A DNA stretch of 64,000 bases, taken from NCBI RefSeq assembly GCF_004193775.1, contig NC_041008.1, positions 13,659,731 to 13,723,730 of the forward strand, read 5' to 3'. The notes beneath the pieces were generated by a model that saw nothing but the letters and a program-made list of their open reading frames with translations, was not told where the DNA came from and ran no database searches. The position numbers were made by a program, and so were the translations under genes. Shown piece by piece: positions 1 to 12,161 of the stretch. Numbering within the stretch: position 1 is the stretch's first letter; every line of letters starts with the position of its first letter. This DNA comes from Glycine soja. Its lineage: Eukaryota; Streptophyta; Magnoliopsida; Fabales; Fabaceae.

Positions 1-1611
1 ATGCACTTCAACTCATAAAAAAGTTAAGGGAACTTCTAAAAATTTGGTTTTTTTAACTTTTTAAAATTAATTTTGTTTCCTTCTCTTATAAATTGTAAGC
101 AAATACAATAAATCGTTAGTTCGAGTGATCTTAGACTCAGTTCCCTTAAGTAAAATATTAGATTTGAACCTTGTGAATGAAAAAAAAATATAATTGAACG
201 AAGAGACTACACTAAAGATGATTAGTCATATTTTCTAAAAAAGAATAATTATCAACAAAACTGATAAATACTATGTAGAAATGTTATGCTAATAAAAAAA
301 TTATAAACAAATGAATAAATTACACCAATTACTCTCGAGGTTTCGTAAAATTCTACAAATACTTCTTATTTTTTTATAACATTTACAATAACCTTCCTTA
401 TAAGAAAATACGGTATAATATTTTTTAAAAATTAAGAAAAATTATTGTAAAGTTGATAAAAACATAAAAACTCTGTGTAAGTAAACAAAACCTCAAGTTA
501 GTGAAATTTATTCTATTTTTTTCTCCAAATTAATCCATAATGTATTTGTGTATATATTCCCCTCCATGAACGTAAAAATGTGCATGCAAACTTTCGTCCT
601 AATCCTTCGAATTAGAAGCTTCCATTACTTTAGTTCTTAAATTGATAAAAAAAAATTACTTTAATTCCTAACTTTATATAATGGCATTTACACTTATCCT
701 TTTTGTACAAAATGATAGTAGAAAATGAAGTGAAAACCCACTAAAATGAATGATTTTATGCAACGTTATGACTAAAGCAAGGCCTTTACTTTCTGTACGC
801 CCATGGTTGCTCCCTGTACGCCCCAATTTTGTCAATATCCCAACATTACCCTTTTGTTATTTTTACCTTTCCTTTCTTGAACCTTTATCCAGAATAGCTC
901 TGTCATCCTTCACACAACAGAATATCATTTCAAACCAAGGTTGTGTCACGTGAATCTTTTCTAGCTCCATCAATATTCCGCATACAACTGATGTTTTCAA
1001 ACCAATGTTGTGTTGCGTCGCCGTTTATGTAGCTTCGTGCATTGTGTGTGAAACTCCTTCCAAGTAGGTAAGTGGTTGTTTTCGATCTTCTACTTGGTTC
1101 GTTTTGTGTTCAAGGAAAGAAAGAAATTGTGGCTAAAGGTTTTGGAAAAAGATTTGTGTCACAATTATGGAAAGGTTTTTTCGTAAAGAATTATTATCCA
1201 GTTCTAGAATGGCTCAACATTGTTTCTGAAATAGCCACTTTGTAAGTTTTATACTATCTTCCCTGCGATTCTATTCAAGAAAGTGAGTTTTAAGAAAGCT
1301 ATCTAGGATAAGAATTTCAGCATAGTATTACTTTCTAGAACATCTCTTCCATAAACCGTCAAAAACCTTTTTCCATAATGAGCTTCTGGAAAACGTTTTC
1401 CATAAAACTCCTAGTATACTTTTGGAAATCTTTTTTCCATAACACAGCTAATAGACATTTGTCCATTACATTTTCCAAATTAAGTTTTCTTTTTAAAATT
1501 TGAATTGCTTGAGTTTTTTTTTTTTTTTTTAAATACCTGCTCAAAAAGGACCAGTAAGCCATAAATTGTTAGCATTTGAAAAGAGAAATAATGGAAGCCA
1601 ATAAACATAGT
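1..1611. other. AT-rich intergenic DNA, no gene seen
   Basis: Both strands carry only short reading frames without family resemblance. The stretch is AT-rich with many A and T runs. Around 1330-1450 the words TTCCATAA and TTTTCC recur, and they foreshadow the ordered repeat array that starts at about 1612. I see no promoter or RNA gene. Confidence 0.5.
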
Positions 1612-2210
1612 TGTGGAAGACCTTCTTTGTGGAAGTATGTAACACATGTTCTAGAATGATCATTCTGAAATTATATGTTGTTAACACCCATTTCTAGAAC
1701 AGGTATTCTAGAACCAAATAAACACAGTTATGAAAGATCTATTCCGAAAATATGTAACACGTTCTGAAATGGTCATTCCTGAATTGTATGTTGTTAACAC
1801 ACCCATTCTAGAACATGTATTCGGGAATCAAATAAATATTTATGGAAGATCTTTTCCGAAAGTATGTAACACGTGTTCTGGAATAGTGATTATGAAATTG
1901 TATATTGTTAACACACCCCTTTCCAGAACAGGTATTCTGAAATCAAATAAAAACAATTATGGAAAATCTTCCCCGAAATTATGTAACACGTGTTCCAAAC
2001 TGGTCATTCTGAAACTGTGTGTTGTTAACACACCTATTTCTGGAACAACTATTCCAAAATCAAATAAACACAATTATGGAAGACCTTTTTCGAAAGCATG
2101 TAACACATGCTCCGAAATGGTCATTCTGGAATTGTATGTTGTTAACATACGCCTTTCTGGAACATGTATTGCGGAATCAAATAAGATAGTCATTACGGAC
2201 AATTTTGTCC
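1612..2210 (+). repeat. 117-bp tandem repeat array (five copies plus a partial)
   Basis: A unit beginning near TATGGAAGA recurs at 1612, 1729, 1841, 1958 and 2075, with a degenerate partial copy from about 2192. Spacings are 117, 112, 117 and 117 bp. Because 117 is 39 codons, the plus strand stays open from 1730 to 2260 and would encode 39-residue repeats containing CNTCS and VVNTP. The one short copy (112 bp) lies at the start of that frame. The open frame is probably a by-product of the period; I do not recognise the peptide. Confidence 0.8.
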
Positions 2211-2374
2211 ACACACAAGTATTGGGGCATGCAAGAAGTAACGGCCAGCAAATAGAGTAAATGGTCCAAAACCCAATCCATCATTCATGTCCTCATTATA
2301 TTGAACCTAAAATACTATAGTTTAAACACAAAACACACTCACATTTAAAAAGACAAGTCATACAAATCGTACAC

Positions 2375-2576
2375 AAGGATGACCACAGATCACGTATATC
2401 AACATCAATTCGTATGAAAAGCAAAATATCACATACCATTGTGACATAAATATTCCAAAGCAGCTACCACTTTCAAGGATGACCACAGATCACATATATC
2501 AACATCAATTCGTATGAAAAGAAAAAAATCACATACCATTGTAGCATAAATATTCCGAAAGCAGCTACCACTTTCT
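2375..2576. repeat. 100-bp tandem duplication downstream of the PPR gene
   Basis: A block starting AAGGATGACCACAGATCAC at 2375 is repeated at 2475, an exact offset of 100 bp, with a few substitutions and one indel. It lies in the 3' flank (possibly the 3' UTR) of the minus-strand PPR gene, whose stop codon is at 2695-2697. Confidence 0.8.
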
Positions 2577-2694
2577 AACTCTTATGATGAGACATAGAAT
2601 CCAAGAAACTCTAATGAGATCATATTTGACGAAAATTCCCCTGTATGTTCTAGCAAATCATTTTCCACTAGTAGAAAGAAAAAGAAATGAAGTA

Positions 2695-5600
2695 TCAAGA
2701 GCTACTACCGAGTTGGTTCAACAAGTCATTATCCATGTTTTCACTGTCAACAGCATCATCAGTTCTATCAGCTGTATCAATCTTTGGCAATTCATCAGAT
2801 GAGCCAATGAGAGATGCATAAACTTTACTTTTATTAAATTTTGACTGCCTCAGAAGTCCAATTAAAACCTCAGCACTTTCCATGTCATCTTGCTCTTGAC
2901 AAAGCTCAAGGAATGCAGACAAGTATGAGGGCTTTGGTCTCCAACTCTTTGAACCACCAGCAGCCATAAAAGCTTCTTTCAAGCAGGACATGGCTTCAGA
3001 AATCCTCTTATCTGCAATGTGGCCCTCAGAAAGAATCTCCCATGTATTTGAATTTGGAATGCAACCATCATTCAACATCTGCTCAAAGAAACTCAAAGCT
3101 TTATCTGTGTCGCCTTTCTTAACATACCAGCCTATGAGAAGGTTTCCAATTCTAGGATCATAACTTGACTTTACTGAAATCCATTCCTCATAGAGTTTTT
3201 CTGCAACCTCAATATCATCCAATTTAACCAGAGAAGAAATAATAGCATGGTATCCCAAGTTTGGTATACTTGGAAAAATTGATTTGTATGTATTCCACAC
3301 ACGACACACTTCGTCTTTCTTTCCAACACTTCCATATAAACTCAGAAGATAATGAAAAGGTATTCTATCTCGACCTTTAATTCTACCCTCAACCTTTCTT
3401 AAGCACTCTTCTGCTTTTTCATTCTGATCCATCCTAATGTACATTGAAGCCATTGTGCTGAATGTAGACCAGTTAGGGATAATGGAAGGATCCTTTTCCA
3501 TTTGTTCAAACACTTGTTCCATCTTTTCTACTGATCCTTGAGATCCACACGAAGATAACCAGATATTATATGTATAGATATCTAGCTGTATGTTTTTTTC
3601 CATCATTTCAGAAGCCAAGATATCAACTTTAGCATATTCATTAAGGTTCATGTACAGAGTCATCATTACATTAAATGGTAGTGCATGTATTACATACCCT
3701 TTACTCCTCATTGTATCAAATAAAGATTCTGCCTTTTCCTTCGATCTAGAATGCACATATACATTCAACAGGGCACCATAAGTCTTCTTATCTTTTAACT
3801 TATCTTCCAGACTCAGAAAGAATGCTTCTGCACTAGAAAGTCCACGAACTTTTGCTATTAAATCTAACTGAATTGCTGCATCACTCTCAGAAACTCTAAA
3901 CCGCTCTGGTCTATTGTTCATCCAATCATATACCTGCAACATTTTCTCATTGCTTTCAGAAAATTGTACATGGCTGATATTAAGACATTTGAAGCAAATA
4001 AGTAAACATAATCAGAAATGGTAATTGATTTCATAATTCATAATTCCGTAGGAAGCATGCCATTAAATATAGTGGCCTAAAAAATGGTTTTCCAGATTAT
4101 GCAAATTTTACTTACAGTGTTTGCAAATCTAGAATTAACAACTAAAAATGTTGTTACAGATTATGTTATTGTATATGTTCATTTATCCCATAAAACCAAG
4201 TGCCCTAAATAAATAATAAAGAAAGAACAATTCTGATATAGCTTCTACAGAATCTATCAGGTCTTGTTGTACTCTCATACAGCTCACCCCTACTTCTTAC
4301 CCTGGACTATCTTTTGAAACATGCTACAATTTTCTAACAATGCCAAAGGGGGCAAAGCAATCCTTGTTTCCTCAGAGTGAATGATAGTCCAATGATGTAA
4401 AAACATATACAGTTCCTCCGCGCCATTGACAAAATAGAATTCTAGCTAAGAATATTATATTACAGCAATTAGAACTTACAAATATGGGAAAGAGAGCAAG
4501 AAAAAGGTTGAGCAGGGGGGGCGAGGGGATTTGCTAAATTTGTGGCAAAGATATTGGATGTTTCCTTGCATCCAATAAGATAAAATTACAAATGATAGAT
4601 GGTAGGCAAAAGCTTCTTCAGGAAACCTTTTTTCTTTTGTGAACTGTTGTGGAAGAAGGAAACCTCAATTCACAGGTTTTTCAGCTCCTGCTAATGCTCC
4701 GATATCCTTGGAAAGTTTATGTGAGAAGGAATAAGAAACATACCCAGACTCACTAGGCCTGCATTATTAATGTTTGTATAGCATTTATGTCTTTAGGAGG
4801 TTATGGATCTGAATTAGTGTGTCTTTAGGAAGTCATAGAATTGTGTGGTATTTTATATTCCAACTTGAATCACATGCAAAACTTAAATCAAATGGCAATG
4901 CTGTATAATGAAATCCACTATCATGAACAAATAGCAATGCTATATATTTCAACTCAGATGCTATTTAAAGCTGGTTATTAACTACTGAACATGAAGAATG
5001 CTGCCTATTTACACACAAATGTGTAGAATTAGAATATACTCATGTCATGTCACAATGAAAAACCAGAAATGAATCAAGCTGTTAATCACCCTCAAGGATC
5101 AGGATTCGTAATAAAAGAATGCCATCTAAATTCTAAACTAGCAGGGTCCAAAGAAAATCAAAATTCTTAACACAAAAAAGGGAAAAATCCTTGAATATTA
5201 ACCATTCCTAAAGCCTAATGAAACAAACACAAACAGCCAACATTCCAACCCTCCCACCACTCAGCAATTGATTATATATACTAACTAAAACAATCTTTAC
5301 CATCTATGTATAGTTGTATGGCCAAGATTAACTCTTTTTACCTCGTACTGAATATGCCCTATGAGTGTGTTGTTACTATATAATTTGGTGGCCACTTGTG
5401 TTGCTTTAGTCCTTGAAAGTGCATAACTATACAAATCAGTCACCGAAAATGTTAATTCAATGATAAGTTCACCTAATAATTTCACCCTTTAAATAACTAT
5501 TTTGTATTTGTAGACACCAAAACAACACAAATTGAGAACCCCCCCGGGCGGTGCCAAAAAGAAAAGGTTTTAAACATCATACTTCACCCCAAACAGCCAA

Positions 5601-7286
5601 CACGTGAATCCTTTCACAAAAAACACACTCTACAGTCACATAACACCATTCAAAAACTAACCATTTGGTCCTCATAGGTGCCATTATTCCTTAATTAGTT
5701 TCAAAGGTTATTATGTTTCTTAAGGTTTAGTCCCCATATGTCCTTATAGGTATTAAAACCTAATGGTATGTTTAGTCGGAAGGAAAGAAAGAAAAAAAAA
5801 AAGATAATGATGTATTTTCTTCTATTTGTTTGGTTGGAGAGAAAAAGGGAAAAAAAAAAAAAAGAAGAAAAACAAACTCTACAAACAAAAATTCAAATTT
5901 CTACCTTGTTTTCCTTCCACCCTACCAAACAGACCCTAAGTTTTTCTCATACAGGACTAATTCTTATTCATTCCTAAATGTCAACTATGGGACCAAATCA
6001 AGGCTTAAAATACGGCCCACAAACCCAATTTTCACCACATTGGAAAACATTAAGGTTTTTTAAGTTTCCACAACCGCAATTTCTCACAAAATCAATAATC
6101 GCAACAAAACCACGACCACAATTTAAAACCAGGGACCAAATAATTAGTTTTATCAAAAGAAAAACTATAACCTGTTTGGATAAACTTCTCTGCAAGCACT
6201 TTTAGGAAAAGAAAAATAAGTTAGCTTCTCCCTTATGCTCAAATTAGCTTACCATAAATTCATTTGTAGAAGCTCTCTTCATTTAGCTTCTCCAAAAAGT
6301 GATTAATAAGCTAAATTAGCTTACGGGAGAAGTTAATTCATTTTTCCTTCTTATATGGGTCGGGGATAAATTAACTAAATTGGCTTTTGTGGAAGAATGA
6401 AAAATGCAAAGCTAAACTAGAAGTACATATTATATAGAGAAATTTATCCAAACAGAAAGCATATATCAATGTTTCTTCAGTAAAAAGTAAGAACACACAA
6501 ATGAAAGGATAATCTTGAAGATAGAATTTTACTCTATGCATGAGCTAAATTAGCTTATGAGAGAAGTTAATTCATCCTTCCTTCTTATTTTCTCCTCCTA
6601 AAAGTACTTACAGAGAAGAGTTTATCAACATTTCATCAGTAAAAAGTAAAAACACACACAAAGAAAGAGACCCAAAAGGTCATTTTTCACCTATGCATGA
6701 ACTAAATTAACTTCTGGGAGCAGTTAATTCATTTTTACTTCTTATTTTCTTCTCCTAAAAGTACTTAAAGAGAAAAGATTATCCAAATAGACAATATATA
6801 TCAATATTTCATCAGTAAAAAAGTAAAAACACGCACAAAGAAAGAGACCCAAATGAAAGAAAGTTTTCAAGATAGAATTTTGACCTCAAGGGCTCTTCGA
6901 AATCTCTTGTACTTCCTCAACTCCTTAACGACTCTTGAAAGCTCCCATTTGGTGAGGTGTCTCCCTTCGTTCTCCCACTGGTTGAGCACCTCTGCGGACC
7001 CCACTTGGGGGTTTGGATTGAGCGATATCCTGCGGTAGACGTCGTTCCAGCCCACGATGGGGCGGCGCTCGTAGTCGACGGTGCCGTAGCTGTGTATCTT
7101 GGAGATGGAACACGTCGTGACCACCGAGAGGCGAGGGTGGTAGAAGCACAGGCTCTGCGTGTGACCGTGGGTGATAGTAGAGTGCTTGAAGAGGACTGAA
7201 GAGGAATAGGAAAGGGAAGATGAGAAAGAGAGAGAGAGGGTTTGGTTGTGCAAAGACAAAGAGGGTTGAATTCGAAGGAGACTCAT
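2695..7286 (-). CDS. P-type pentatricopeptide repeat protein (At1g02150-like), two exons
   Basis: Seen: exon 1 is 7286-6885 (134 codons) and exon 2 is 3933-2695 (412 codons plus stop), joined in phase 0 between GAG|GTCAAA and TTGCAG|GTATAT, giving 546 residues. The first ~60 residues are rich in Ser and hydrophobic residues, like an organelle transit peptide. Conserved blocks follow: HSYGTVDYERRPIVGWN, LTKWELSRVVKELRKYKR and, across the splice, LEVYDWMNNR. Exon 2 holds repeated ~35-residue helical-hairpin units, for example around TYGALLNVYV, PFNVMMTLYMN, TYNIWLSSCGS and YHAIISSLVK. Known: this order matches the Arabidopsis At1g02150 group, plain P-class PPR proteins that bind organelle RNA. 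Inferred: RNA processing or stability in chloroplast or mitochondrion; the target is unknown. The 2951-bp intron contains a local repeat array. No lesion seen; this is the best intact gene of the window. Confidence 0.93.
3934..6884 (-). other. Intron of the PPR gene
   Basis: The 2951-bp intron has a GT donor at 6884-6883 and an AG acceptor at 3935-3934. It is AT-rich and shows no internal gene. A run of A-rich and GAAAA-rich sequence lies at 5770-5880, followed by a ~160-bp repeat array at about 6300-6855, listed separately. Confidence 0.85.
6300..6855. repeat. Imperfect ~160-175-bp tandem repeats in the PPR intron
   Basis: The word CAGTAAAAAGTAA, followed by a run of ACACACAA, recurs at 6478, 6637 and 6813, spacings of 159 and 176 bp. 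Each copy is preceded by GCTAAATTAGCTTA-like sequence, GAAGTTAATTCAT and CTCCTAAAAGTACTTA. The last copy ends within about 30 bp of the exon 1 donor at 6884. Confidence 0.7.
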
Positions 7287-7289
7287 CTT

Positions 7290-9820
7290 ACTTTCTCTGT
7301 GTGAGTGAGAAATATGGAGCTCGGCAAAGTTTGAAAATACAGAGTGAGAAATAGGTTAAGAGAGAATTGAGCTCTATCGTTAGCTCTATCGTGCACGTGA
7401 TAGGGAATAGGGATGTGTAGAACTTACGGTTTTTTTTTTTTTGGTTGTATTTTTATTTTTAAGATTAAATTACTAATATTTTTATTTTTTAGTTTTTATA
7501 GTTTTAAAGTGATTTTTTTATTTTTATAATTTAGATTTTAATTCTTTATAATTTAAAAAAAAAATTAGTTCTTATAGTTTGTATTTTAATTTTCTTTTAG
7601 TTCTTTTATAATTTGAAAGTGATATTTTTAGTCCATGTATTTTAATTACTTTTTAGTTCTTATTAGAAAAAAGTATAAAAATAATTAATTACAAATTAAT
7701 TATAAATTATCAATTATATTTTATTATAAATTATCTTGTGATAAATTAGTTATGAATTACTTGTTAATATTTTTATAGTTAATTGTAATTGATAATATTA
7801 TTTATATTTTGATGATAATAACTAAAAGTAAATTAAATTATAAAATAAAAGGACTAAAAAAATTATTTTCAAACTATAGGAACTAAAAAAAATACTTTAA
7901 AACTATAAGGATTAAAAGATTTATATAAATTAAATGAGTAATTAAACTTATTTTTAATTACAAAACTAAACAAATCTTTTTCAAACAAGAAATAGATTGA
8001 AAAATAAAAAGTGGCGGCAGTTTTGTAGGAAAAAAGAATCTGTGGAGAAAAAATATGGTAACCAAGAAAGAATCTTAGAAAATCTCTAGAATTAAAGTGA
8101 GATTGTTTGATGAGTGATATTTATATATTCTATTTAAAAGTCATTTAAAATCTATTAAAATCTATCTTAAAAAGTAATTTATTAAAATTTTCAAATAAAG
8201 ATAATCATAAAAATAATTTCTTGTAATTTTAACTTTTAATCTTACAATTTACTTATGATTGGATTCCTAAAATTAGATTATGATTACTTGAAATAATCAA
8301 AAAATGAAAATTTGTTGTAGTTTAACTTTTAAGAACCTAAAGTAAAAAAAAAAAAAAACTTTTAAGAACCTTATGAACTAGATTAAAAAATATATCAAAG
8401 TCTTAATTACTATTTTTTTTCAGTTTGAATACATAACTAAAAAGTTTCAAATAATTCGGACACTTATTGATTAATTTAACCTTTAAAATTCAAGTAAAAA
8501 TAAGTAACTATTTCTTCTTATATTATAAAGTAGTAGTAATGATAATAATAGCGTAGTGGTATTTGATAAGCACTTGTAAATATATTGGGACTAGTAACCA
8601 TGTTATAAGCTCACCCAAAATTTAGCACTAGCTTGAACCCTTATTTACACGATGTGTAACATTTGGATTAGCACATGCTATTTGACAAATAGGTTAGTAG
8701 GAGTAATTGGATTCCACTGTAAGAATGACTATTTACTAAATAATATATACATCAACTAATATGTTGTTCCGAATGAAATAGGTTTGAATCTCTTAAAAAG
8801 TTTTTGTACGTATTCGAATTAGTCATTACAAAAAAACATATTATGCGTCTAATAATATATAGAAATCGATTATTTTTTCACACAATTGGTCATTTGTCAA
8901 TAATATTGGTTAACATTAATGAAAATCGATCAATATTTGTGCAGACTGTCAAATTGGTTATTTGACATAATTATAAATTGGTCAATACTACCAAAGATTT
9001 TAAGAATTCTTTCAACATTGATTACTGTGTTATTTATGCTTCAATATTGGACTATCTTCACATCAACCACAACAAAAGAGAAGCATGTAACAGCAAGTTT
9101 CACACTTTACAAAAGGAGAATACCTTATCTTCTTCTGTGTGTGTTTGTACATGTTTTGATCTTTTATTTATTTGAAATATAAATTGTTTTTTATTTATTT
9201 ATTCATTAAGAATAAAAAATTAGCTTTGTTTAAAAAAGAACCACCACCACTAGGATAGCTGAAAGTAATTGAGAGCATTTGTTTATTTATATATTTTTTA
9301 TTCATGACATTTATTTATTTATATAATTCAAGGACCAAAAGATTATAAATAAAAAAAATCAAATTGACCCACATCAAGTGGCGGATGAAAGTTGAAGTAG
9401 TATAAATACATGTTCACCTACCTCTCTCTCTATATATATATATTGCAGTTTAGCGCCATTCCAAAACATCCTTATAATATATATTAAAATGTATTATTTA
9501 ATTTCATTATAATGTATTAGTTGCTAATCATGATTAATATATTAAAAAACGAATTCTTGAGTTTCTTATAATAAATAAATAATTGTTTATCTTTATAAAA
9601 ACATGAATATTAATTAATAAAGTTGGCGCCGCCAGTTTATACTTGGTTTTAAAGTAGCCGTTAGAGAAAGGAGGGAAGAGGAACACGCGCCTAATGCCAA
9701 ACCCGCCTTTTTGAAAATCAACCAAAGAAAGATAAATAAAGACCATAAAAGATTGCCTCTGAAACAAAGAAAGAAAGGGTTTTGTTTTGTGTTTGTCAAG
9801 TTGAAACTTGAAACGAAAGA
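7290..9820. other. AT-rich intergenic region between the PPR gene and the MYB relics
   Basis: It contains the 5' flank of the PPR gene (no obvious TATA box), a probable inverted-repeat element at 7470-7935, and otherwise very AT-rich sequence without a supported gene. A short CT then TA run lies at 9420-9445. Sequence becomes more balanced from about 9610, just before the first MYB relic. Confidence 0.5.
7470..7935. mobile_element. Probable nonautonomous inverted-repeat element
   Basis: The left part reads AGTTTTTATAGTTTTAAAGT and similar phrases. The right part (7855-7925) carries the complement, such as GGACTAAAAAAATTATTTTC and ACTTTAAAACTATAAGGA. This mirrored, almost pure-AT structure is common for degenerate plant DNA-transposon derivatives. 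No clean target duplication could be fixed, so family and borders are uncertain. Confidence 0.35.
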
Positions 9821-9825
9821 AAGAA

Positions 9826-10194
9826 TGATAGAAGGAAACAACAACGAGTTTCATGGCACTGTTATGGTGGTAAGAGATGGAGCAAAGAAGAACACAGGTA
9901 CTAATTATTCTGTGTCTCTCAAACTATTTCATTTTTAATTTGAAATTTTTTACTTTTCTCTATTTCATGTTATTTTTTCTTTATTTCATGTTGATTTGGT
10001 TATTAGATATTTGCAAGTGTTTCAAGTATTCATGATTCACATATTCTCCTTTTTATAACAGCTTATTTCTTGAAGGGGTTGCAAAATATGGCAAGGGAAG
10101 TTGGAAGAGCATTCCAGGAAATGTTGTTAAGACAAGAACCTCAACCCAAGTTGCTAGTCATGCCCAAAAGTATTTTCATCGTCAGCAAGCATAA
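9826..10194 (+). pseudogene. SHAQKYF-class MYB-like gene, copy 1 (broken)
   Basis: Seen: an exon ends ...KRWSKEEH at 9897 before a GT donor; after an AG at 10060-10061 the next exon reads [16 protein letters not shown], continues through [15 protein letters not shown], and stops at TAA 10192-10194 after HRQQA. That is one complete plant-type MYB repeat of the SHAQKYF class (DIVARICATA and R-R-like families), a DNA-binding helix-turn-helix. The only nearby ATG (9826) is in another frame relative to the MYB codons, so the N-terminus is missing or frameshifted. Bases after the stop still look coding-like (NVNSKNN), suggesting the stop is a lesion. Inferred: a decayed transcription-factor gene, one half of a tandem duplication. 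Confidence 0.7.
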
Positions 10195-10259
10195 CAGAAT
10201 GTTAATAGCAAGAATAACACTCATCATGATCACCCATAGACAAAGTTTCCTAACAATGT

Positions 10260-10668
10260 TGTGAATCTGGTTGCTTCGATGTTGCAGTGGAGGTTGAGTT
10301 GCCTGCAGAATCCCAAATCAATCACTCCCTACCACAGAACTACACTTCATCAGCATTGTCTGATCAGTGCAAGAGATGGACCAAAGAAGAACACAGGTAC
10401 TTATTATGTCTCTCTCAACGTATGTTTTATTTTTCTATATTTCATGTTATTTTTCTTTTTGTTTTGGTTATTAGATATTTGCAAATGTTTCAAATATTTT
10501 GGTTTTGATGACAAGTTATTTCTTGAAGTGCTTGCAGAATATGGGCAAGGGAAATTGGAAGAGCATTTCAAAACATGTTGTTACGACAAGATGCCCAAAA
10601 GTATTTTCTTCATCTGCAAGCCTCAATCAGTAGAAATGGAAAGGGAAAAAGAAAGAGCATTTATGACA
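10260..10668 (+). pseudogene. SHAQKYF-class MYB-like gene, copy 2 (broken)
   Basis: Seen: an open segment VEVELPAESQINHS...SDQC runs into KRWTKEEHR at 10396 before a GT donor, homologous to copy 1. The next exon (after AG at 10514-10515) restores GKGNWKSISKHVVTTR only after compensating single-base shifts. About 23 bp that encode the start of [13 protein letters not shown] in copy 1 are deleted, which shifts the frame inside the DNA-recognition helix. No ATG opens the segment. Inferred: tandem paralogue of copy 1, also dead. A Copia-like LTR begins about 60 bp downstream, and sequence beyond its second LTR (12720-12860) could be the displaced 3' end of this gene. Confidence 0.65.
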
Positions 10669-10727
10669 TGACCTTGCAAGATCAAGATCTAGTCCCTCAG
10701 TAAAATGTAGAGTTCCAAGTTAAAAGA

Positions 10728-11303
10728 TAAAGTTCATGCATACTGAGAATTGAATTTTTATCACTAATGTTTAGGTGGCTTAAATGTAAAGTGGAAGATT
10801 GCATTTTATTAGATGAACCTAAGTTGAATGGATGCATTGGAAGTTGTTTTTATTTCAACTTCCAAGAGAACTTATTTATTATAGTTGGTGACAATCTTCA
10901 CTATAAATAGAGAAGAGATTTAGTGGAGACACAACACATGAGAAAAGAGTGTGTGAGAAGAGAGATTGTGAAACAAAGTCACTTTCTTGAGAGAAAAGTG
11001 TCTTTGTGTGAGAGTGTTATCATTTCTTGTAACCATTGAGCAGGGTACTCGGGTTTGTAGAGTGATACATTATTTGGGGTGAGTTACAATCTTGTAATCA
11101 TTTTTGTGATAGTGAAATACTTTGAGTCGGTTCCATGGACGTAGGCAAGAAGTGTCGAACCACGTTAAATTCTCGTGTTTATTATTATTTTTCCTACGGT
11201 GTAATCTTTGTTGTATCCTCATGATCCTTTGTGGGAGTGGGTAATTTTATTTGTGAGAGTGTTGATTACCCAACAGTGGTATCAGAGAGTTGATTTCCCA
11301 ACA
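10728..11303 (+). repeat. 5' LTR of the short Copia-type element
   Basis: It is homologous to 12143-12716. It begins TAAAGTTC where the other LTR has TGAGGTTC, consistent with a lost TG terminus, and ends CCAACA. A TATAAATAG box lies at 10902-10910. Near the 3' end the word GTGGTATCAGAG occurs inside the LTR as well as in the primer-binding site just outside it. Confidence 0.8.
10902..10910 (+). promoter_or_regulatory. TATA box of the Copia 5' LTR
   Basis: TATAAATAG sits about 175 bp into the LTR and is conserved at 12315-12323 in the other LTR, as expected for the U3/R promoter. Confidence 0.6.
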
Positions 11304-11317
11304 GTGGTATCAGAGCT

Positions 11318-12161
11318 ATGGCCAAGAACACACAAAGGTTTGAGATATTGTTGTTTGATGGAAAAATAAATTTTATGATTTGGCATAGTACTATTCAAGA
11401 CCTTTTGGTGCAGCAAGGTCTTGATTAGGCGTTAGAAGATGAAAGACCGACTTCTATAAATGAAATCAAGTGGACTAAGATCAAAAGAAGGGTTGTGAGC
11501 ATGATTCGGTTAGCCCTTGCTCCCAAGATAAAACACAACATGTTGAAGGAGACAAGACCAAAGGCCTTGTGGGAGAAGCTTGAGAATATCAATGCGTCAA
11601 AGTCGCTAACCAATCACCTTTGTTTGAAGATGGAGTTGTATCAACTCAAAATGGAGATGGGAGGAGATCTCCATGACCACATCAACAAGTTCAATCGGCT
11701 AGTAAGTTAACTGTTGAATGTGGATGATAAATTCTCTAATGAGGAGCAAGCGCTCTTGTTGTTGGTCTCACTACCAAAGTCTTCCAAAGCTTTGGTTCAA
11801 ACGTTGCTTGTGGGAAGATCAACTTTGAATTTGGATGAGGTGACTGTCGCTCTTAGAGAAAATGATGAGAATTGAAAATGTTGATGATGAACACAATGCA
11901 ATAGCTGTGATGGAATCTGAGCGAGGGAGGAATCATTCAAGGAGACATGATGGTCTAAGAGGAAGATCAAAATCGCAATCGCATCCACAACGAGATATGA
12001 GTAACATTCAATGTTACTATTGTGGTGAGAATGATCATGTGCAAGTGAGGTGTAAACAAATGAAGGAGGACTTGAAAAAATTAAGAGATATGAACAAAGA
12101 TGGCGTCAACTCCCAAGCTAATGTAGTAAAAAGTGTGAAAGATGAGGTTCATGCATATTGA
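11318..12161 (+). pseudogene. Copia Gag polyprotein remnant with CCHC zinc knuckle
   Basis: Seen: ATG at 11318 opens MAKNTQRFEILLFDGK..., typical of Copia Gag N-termini, with conserved ALWEKLE, LYQLKM and NKFNRLVS blocks. In-frame TAG follows GLD and in-frame TAA follows NRLVS. A third stop comes after RENDEN, where the frame also shifts. The new frame carries the knuckle C-YYC-GENDH-VQVRC at about 12013-12054 (CX2CX4HX4C). Known: Gag packages the element RNA and the knuckle binds it. Inferred: nonfunctional copy. It runs straight into the 3' LTR with no Pol. Confidence 0.8.

Noticed and set aside
5768..6205. Overlapping short frames rich in Lys
   Set aside because: They lie in the PPR intron over an A-rich run; no coding signal.
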